Both the position numbers and the translations under genes were made by a program. Positions 27,866-35,701 of a DNA stretch of 35,701 bases are shown one piece after another (position 1 is the stretch's first letter; every line of letters starts with the position of its first letter). Below the pieces are notes generated by a model that was not told the DNA's origin, made no database searches, and worked only from the letters and a program-made list of their open reading frames with translations. The DNA is taken from positions 67,077-102,777 of the forward strand of contig NW_003136836.1 of assembly GCF_000003605.2 (NCBI RefSeq), read 5' to 3'. Source of the stretch: Saccoglossus kowalevskii. Taxonomy: Eukaryota > Hemichordata > Enteropneusta > Harrimaniidae.

Positions 27866-28731
27866 ATAATACATATATATGTACTGTCATTGTAGCAGGT
27901 ACATCCTATTTTTGGAATTTAACACAACACTATGTAATTGTTGAAAACTATTTGAAAACTATTTGGCGAAAAGTTGGCTCAATTTGGTTTCAAATTTGTT
28001 TTTTCATTCGGAATTTTCTCAATTATGGCACACATAAATGTATAATCCGAAACGTTGAAACTGGTTAATGAAGTTACTGATATTTTTGATCTCGAGAGTA
28101 GTTGCAATCATTTGAAATACGTTCTAACAGACACATGTAAAATAATATCGACGAAGTTTCGAATTACATCACAGGGTAAAATAGTAAGTGATCTTACCTA
28201 CTGGAATAGTGACCAGCAATTTCAACAATTCGTGAAATGAACACGGACGACTTTAATGACCAGCGGATGAAATGAGCAACCCGCAGTTCAGAGTCAGTCC
28301 GGTGATCTGACACTTGCTATCCGTTTCTGAACTAATCAAGTCTTTTCTTCATTCGTATGCAAATTAACAAATATTGTTTCAACTGTGATTACCACATATC
28401 TTAAAACCATTACTTTTTCTCCACCTGTTCTCACGTTGTATAGTTGTGATGGTACTGTGAACGGAGGTGTGAACGTACTATGGACGGTTTCGTGGAATAC
28501 GTCCCCGCGTCGAAAAAACAAGGAATAGTTTCCCTGTTCATTATAGATCACAATTTCTAATAATTCTCTTAGCCTTATTCTGAGTTCAATATTTTTATTA
28601 ACGGAACACCGAACCATGCGTGTTATGGGCGTGTTGGGTTTGATTCGAATTGTTAGGGGTTCTATGTGGGATGAATACACAGCGAATACACATGGTGATA
28701 GTAATAGTGATTCAGCGGCGCTCACACTTCA

Positions 28732-28760
28732 CACGGTTACTAAAAAAGTTAGTAACCGTG
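28732..28760. repeat. Perfect 12-bp hairpin
   Basis: CACGGTTACTAA and TTAGTAACCGTG are exact reverse complements around a 5-base loop, AAAAG. Confidence 0.8.
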
Positions 28761-29122
28761 CACTTCGGTACACTAAATCATCTGTTGCTCCGAATTTCAA
28801 CTCGTCCAGACAACATATATATTTTACAAGATTTTTACTGATGTAAATTAAGAATTTCCAGTAAAAAAGTACACAATGGATTCTCGCTGTCAAATATCAG
28901 CCAGACCCCAGCAGGGGTGTTACTCCAAGTCAGGCCTTGTACCCATGCTGAAGTATAGCTTTTCAAAAAAGCCTCTAAACACGTACTTATTTTTGTGAAA
29001 TTATACCGCTTTTCAAGTACAGAAATTTAAAATAGATACCCTATATACATACTGAAATCATACTGTTTCCAAGTTGAGGTAATATGAATTCATGAGATTG
29101 TCTTTTCACACTTATTTATACA

Positions 29123-29182
29123 TTTTAAAATATTCGACCCTAAACACGGCACACGCGTCAAATAATACTCCTTTCACGCGTT
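29123..29182 (+). repeat. Dispersed repeat fragment, copy 1
   Basis: TTTTAAAATATTCGACCC, TAAACACGG, ACGCGTCAAATA and CACGCGTT occur in the same order in the copy at 34490-34566. Followed by a T run. Confidence 0.55.
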
Positions 29183-30350
29183 TTTTTTTTTTTTTACTTT
29201 TTACTTCAGCTTGCGTACCATATCTTTTTCAGAGACCCCCCCCCCCCTATATGAGGCAGACCAATATGTTCGTAAAACCGTGAGCCATGAAACCAGGACA
29301 ACTAAAATTTGCCAAAAAAAAAAAAGAAAAAGACAGGACGGTCAAAACTGGTACATTCGCTTGGACGCCTTATTGTTAATTTTCCTATACCGAGTTACGT
29401 AATGACATTTCACCACGTACTAATAGTAGTATAGTACACGTCGGAATGTTAAATCTGGAACTCTGGCCCACGACTTGAGTTATTTATACATTTTGTTATA
29501 TATGTTTACACGTTAGTGTCGAAATGGAACGTCTGCTGACGTAACGGGATCTGATCAATACGATGAACCACTTATATAAGCGAACTGACAGAGTCAACAG
29601 CCACTTTGAAATCATTATGCATGCGATTCGGCACCGCCGCACATATCACCAACACCGTACAGAAATTCCCCGCGACGACACCCCCCCCTCCCGACGTGTG
29701 AAATGCAATCAGGATTTACAGATTGACACGACTGACTCACAATTGTTTAAAGTCCCTGGGAACTGATAATCCCCGGTGCCAATGGACTAAATGGATCACG
29801 CCAATACACTAATAAAAGCACGTTCACAACTCTCATATACTGGCAGTCAATTACAATAATATAATTGCGTAACTCAATCATACATTGTGCTATTATGCAA
29901 TTGACAACATTTTCTGTCTTAGCTACAAGCGTCACCGTTTTCACCTGACTCCAGGAGGCTGTGGGTCAGCCTATCACGTCGATAATGGTTGGCACATTTC
30001 ACAAAACTGTTATGCAAGGGAAAACTGCCAAAGTATTATAATCACTGCACCCACATGATTTATCCACATATATTTGCTAACATGGTGAAGGAAATAGACG
30101 AACTGTCGATTGAAAAATATTGATATATTCTCGTAGTCAATGAAATATTGGATAGGCTAACAAATTGGAATGTGCCTGCCGTTGGTGACGCAATATCCTG
30201 TTCACGCATGCGCAGATCCACTTTTTTATGTTAAAAACAAATGAAAATAAAATCACTTCACCGCATCGATTTTCTGAGAGAAACTATGAATGAACCAGAA
30301 AAAAGTATTATGAGTAATTCTGCAAGTGTTGAACCTGACGAAAGGGCAGT

Positions 30351-30483
30351 TTAAAGGGCGGAAGTCGTCGTGCCGCGTTCTGTTCGATATGGGACTCATA
30401 GCGACGTTTACAACGCGTGTAAAATACATTGTTTATTTACATTAAATTCGAACACGCGCTGCGCGACGACCACCACGCTTTAA
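30351..30483. mobile_element. TTAA-flanked inverted-repeat element
   Basis: The ends are TTAAAGGGCGGAAGTCGTCG and, on the minus strand, TTAAAGCGTGGTGGTCGTCG. The interior has no coding capacity and differs from the elements at 14519 and 31743, so it is a separate family. Confidence 0.6.
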
Positions 30484-31382
30484 TAATCAGCATATATGTG
30501 ATTACCCGTTCAACTCCGAAATCTCATGTACTGCGTGACAGAACGTTTGTCGGGAAAATCGAATGCTTGTAATAGGACTTGAAACTTTTTAATCGTGCAA
30601 TTTCCAAATGGTGATCTATGACCTTAGAATGCTCTTACTTTGTAAAAATTGACTATCATCAAACCATCGCTACTGCGACGCTATGTTCGATTTCACGCAT
30701 AACGCGGGATCTCGGAGTGAACGGAAAATGATCGATATACTGTCTTTTGCACAAAGCTAAATATAAAGATTACATTTTGAGCACAAATTTTTGTTCTGCA
30801 ATTTGAGAAACCAATCCAAAATATGCTTAGAAAGAGTTTAGACGACGTTGACAAATCGGGGTCTGCCATGTTCCTGTTTAATTCTGTTTGATGTTTTTAT
30901 TTTATTTAATCAATTTTCACTGAATTAGTATGGTACACTTATAATACAGCCTTTACCTTGGGTTCAGTGATTCTCGACATGTTTAATGTTTTCCTGGCTT
31001 TCCACTCAACCGATTTATATAATCACATAAAAATAAATCCAGTCTTCAAATACACCAAAACTATTTTGCATTGAGATTGTGATTGAAGGTATGGACTTTG
31101 CATTATGCGTGTCATACATTGTAGAAGTTTATGCTGAAGGGTGAAGAATAGAAGGTAATTTTAAAGTGGCTTAGCTATTCGTCATGTTTGTACTCTTATG
31201 GAAGGTCCCAATACGTAATAAATAGACACGCAATAGACTGAAGAAATTTCTATTCCCAATCATACATGGCTGAATGCAATTTGGATTCTTTGTAAAAGAT
31301 TTCTGCATCAGTCAAGAAATTAAGCAATTTAATGTTTTATTTTAATTTTTTTATTTTATTAGCGTTCAGTAGTTTGCAAAAG

Positions 31383-31452
31383 CCAATCAGCAGGCTTCTT
31401 TATCATTAGAAGGAACCAATCAAAATACTTTAAGCAGATGCTTGCTGATTGG
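31383..31452. repeat. Inverted CCAAT-containing repeat
   Basis: CCAATCAGCAGGC at 31383-31395 is mirrored by GCTTGCTGATTGG at 31440-31452 (12 of 13 pair), with another CCAATCA between them. It may be a small hairpin element or a CCAAT cluster. Confidence 0.4.
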
Positions 31453-31742
31453 TTGTTTGCTTATTTAACATATTCATGAGAATATTCAAATCATAGTTTC
31501 AAGGTACAGGTCCTGACGGAGTATGTTTGCACTGGAGTCAGGGGGGAGAATGTGAGCATGAATTGCACATAAGCATATTTGCTCTATTAGAAGCCCATCT
31601 CCAATAGAATTTTACACTGGATCATTAAAATATTACATTTTGACCATCGACATAGCGCTACATTCTACATTAATGTATGAATTATTTATAGAGCAAATAC
31701 AACACATAATATTCAATGACACGCACCACTACTGTGGGGGCT

Positions 31743-31906
31743 TTAAAGCAGGGGAGTCGTCACCTGCACATGCGTCAGATGGCCATAACGCGTCTTTGTT
31801 TACAAACAAGCGTCTACCATGAGCCTTTGTGTTTTTAGTGTGTGTTGTTACCGTCGCTTGGGACTCAATTCCCATGCGTGCGCAGGTGACGACCCTCCCG
31901 CTTTAA
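31743..31906. mobile_element. TTAA-type MITE
   Basis: It is bounded by TTAA at both ends. The left end is TTAAAGCAGGGGAGTCGTCA and the right end on the minus strand TTAAAGCGGGAGGGTCGTCA; both continue CCTGC. TTAA target duplications are the mark of piggyBac-type transposition. No transposase is present. Confidence 0.75.
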
Positions 31907-32452
31907 CATATCTGATTCTAGAAGATATTATAAAGTGTTACAAATGTAGATAATGAGAACCAGTGGCCTTATTAGTTATAATTTCACATTTTTATCATAA
32001 AAATGTGGTTCCAGAAAAAAACATTAAGTACATAAACGGGGCAATTGGCTTGAAATTGAAAAGAAATTACATTTGAAAATTACTAAAAGTAGTACCTTAA
32101 AATCTGTATTAGAAGCCGCACCCATTCTTTTTAAATAATTGAGAATGAAAAAAATCACAATTTCTCATATGTGTAGATGTTCTAATAGAAATTGCATCTC
32201 TTCTGTTGCACTGTATCATTTTAATAAAGTCGCAGCTTCTTATACGAATTTACAGTACATTTCATCCAATACAACAATGTTCATTCACGTGTGCATAGGA
32301 GGAAAGATGAGTCAGTTAAACCTGTCTAAAGGAAACACCCTAAGAGTGATAAAATTGTTCTGTTTACTGACGCGTTCTTTATATAGAGGTCTTTCAAAAA
32401 ACATGCGTCTGACAAAGAGACTTGAAAATGCATTTAGTGGAAGTGCGACCAT

Positions 32453-32774
32453 GTACTGCCTGAGTGCATACTTTGCAGTATCCTCATAATAACCTTATTA
32501 TTATACATCTTTTCCTCCCAGGAATACATCATGGGAATGCCGAAATCCGAAAAGTTTAACAGATTTAGCGAACTTCTTTGTGTGGGGTCTGGTCAAACCC
32601 TAAAGGCAGTCATGTTTGTTTTTTTATTATTGGAGGACGCTTACGCGTGTAATTGTTCCATATTTAGAACTCACGTTTCCTAGGTAATATGGTAGGATGA
32701 AAATACCCAGTGCAATACCACAAAATTACGACATGCTGTAACTTATGGCGTTAAGGTGACAGATGTATAATAAT
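32453..32774 (+). repeat. Dispersed 320-bp repeat, second copy
   Basis: It is collinear with 13149-13468 over its full length: TACTGCCTGAGTGCATAC, CAGGAATACATCATGGG, GAGGACGCTTA, GATGTATAATAAT. Differences are mostly substitutions and small indels, indicating a moderately old family. Confidence 0.75.
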
Positions 32775-32877
32775 ATTACATATACAAAGTGACACGAGTC
32801 TGATTTGTTAACCTGGATTTGTAATTCTGAAAAAAGGGTGAATTGAGAAAACTTGTGTATTTCCTGTAAACAATGTA

Positions 32878-32883
32878 TTTATT
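32878..32883 (-). terminator. Probable poly(A) signal of LRRC47
   Basis: AATAAA on the minus strand lies 339 bases past the LRRC47 stop codon. Confidence 0.45.
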
Positions 32884-33221
32884 TTGCAAAGAAACATTAT
32901 GCAATGTTCACGAAACAGTGCAATTGCTGATTCAAATTGCATCCATCGACTGAAATTTTGAAACTGTATAAATTTACTAATGACTGCAAACTGTGAATCA
33001 TTAGGGTGATGATGATTAATGCATAGCTGTAAACTGATTAATACTTTAACCTTATTAGTCAGAGAGGTCCTAAAAACCAGAAAAGTTCACTTTGTTTTAA
33101 TTTCACAAATTTGTTTCATTTTCAATTTACAAATTCATGTAGATTTAATTTAATGGATTTTATGCATCAGCGAAAAATAGCGAAATTAAAACCCAATAAA
33201 CAATTAATGCATTTACAGTAT

Positions 33222-35342
<2,121 letters not shown>

Positions 35343-35701
35343 CTTCAGACAAAAACAACGAGCAGTCGGTGTAAAATTGGGAAGTGTAGTTTGATATGCG
35401 ATTAAGATTACAGTACAAAAACAAGCAGCCTCTCGGCTGAGATAGCTCCACTGTTAGCAATTCACATTTCAATTAAAGAACAGAAGATATCATTAGAAAA
35501 TGAACAATATGCATTGTATCAATGCAATGGGACTTGCTGTTTTCAACAAGAATTCAAAAATATCATTTTTCACCATAAATGATTGTGGTTTTTAACAAGA
35601 AGAAAATATCACTTTTTACCAAAAATGACAAAAGTATTCATCAAAATTAGAGAATTGAAGATATCATCATGAAATGAACAAATTTGAGAGTGGTCCACAT
35701 G
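35343..35701. other. LRRC47 intron, no exon seen
   Basis: No further LRRC47 exon is recognisable. Two loosely similar AT-rich segments (GAAGATATCAT..GAAATGAACAA near 35486 and 35658) suggest a degenerate repeat. Confidence 0.5.

Larger units (their letters stand above)
25586..32877. other. Intergenic region between the TSR gene and LRRC47
   Basis: About 7.3 kb holds the TSR gene's promoter side and LRRC47's downstream flank. I recognise no protein in either strand. Several ORFs of 61-129 codons (for example 28055-28240 plus, 28336-28725 minus) lack any known motif. Most identifiable content is transposon-derived or simple repeat, listed separately. Confidence 0.6.

Noticed and set aside
28055-28240. 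Plus-strand ORF of 61 codons with protein-like composition
   Set aside because: No recognisable family, no neighbouring exon in frame. It could be a remnant of a mobile element, but I cannot support it.
28336-28725. Minus-strand ORF of 129 codons
   Set aside because: No motif, no plausible splice context, and a perfect hairpin lies directly beside it. Probably chance or repeat-derived.
32139-32489. Plus-strand ORF of 116 codons
   Set aside because: Its 3' end runs into the dispersed 320-bp repeat, and no domain is visible.

Overview
This is a window from the nuclear genome of an animal, most likely an invertebrate. Genes are split into short exons with GT..AG introns, intergenic DNA is AT-rich and full of short non-autonomous transposons, and there is one assembly gap of Ns (24429-24647). 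An intron-containing, secreted family 9 glycosyl hydrolase points to invertebrates such as molluscs, annelids, hemichordates or cephalochordates. I cannot decide the phylum from sequence alone.

Three genes are visible, all on the minus strand, head to tail. (1) At the left edge are the first three coding exons of a GH9 endoglucanase (496-3228); its remainder lies outside the window. (2) The centre holds one apparently complete gene of 35 coding exons (9222-25585). I could read it through with consistent splice phases to a predicted secreted protein of about 2,281 residues: signal peptide, a YHYH-family domain, 31 ADAMTS-style thrombospondin type 1 repeats (TSRs), and a C-terminal CUB domain. 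No metalloprotease or transmembrane segment is visible. (3) At the right edge are the last three exons of LRRC47 (33222-35342), encoding its B3/4-type domain and C-terminus.

The most striking structure is in the TSR array. Almost every TSR is one exon of 168-192 nt flanked by phase-0 introns. From exon 10 to exon 27 the exons fall into three sequence classes that recur in strict order, A-B-C six times, followed by one extra B-C pair. The classes can be told apart by motif (for example VYC in every C exon, TVExC in nearly every B exon) and partly by length. This is a higher-order tandem repeat of exon triplets. Diverged single repeats sit at both edges (exons 3-9 and 30-33), as expected if unequal exchange expanded the middle.

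The remaining sequence is intronic and intergenic. It contains a 565-bp hAT-like element with an 8-bp target duplication that holds the assembly gap, a 434-bp hAT-like MITE, several TTAA-flanked MITEs, a pogo/Tigger-like MITE, a perfect 200-bp direct repeat with a tRNA-like head, a 31/62-bp higher-order minisatellite, dispersed repeats and simple repeats. I see no convincing gene in 3229-8930 or 25586-32877.
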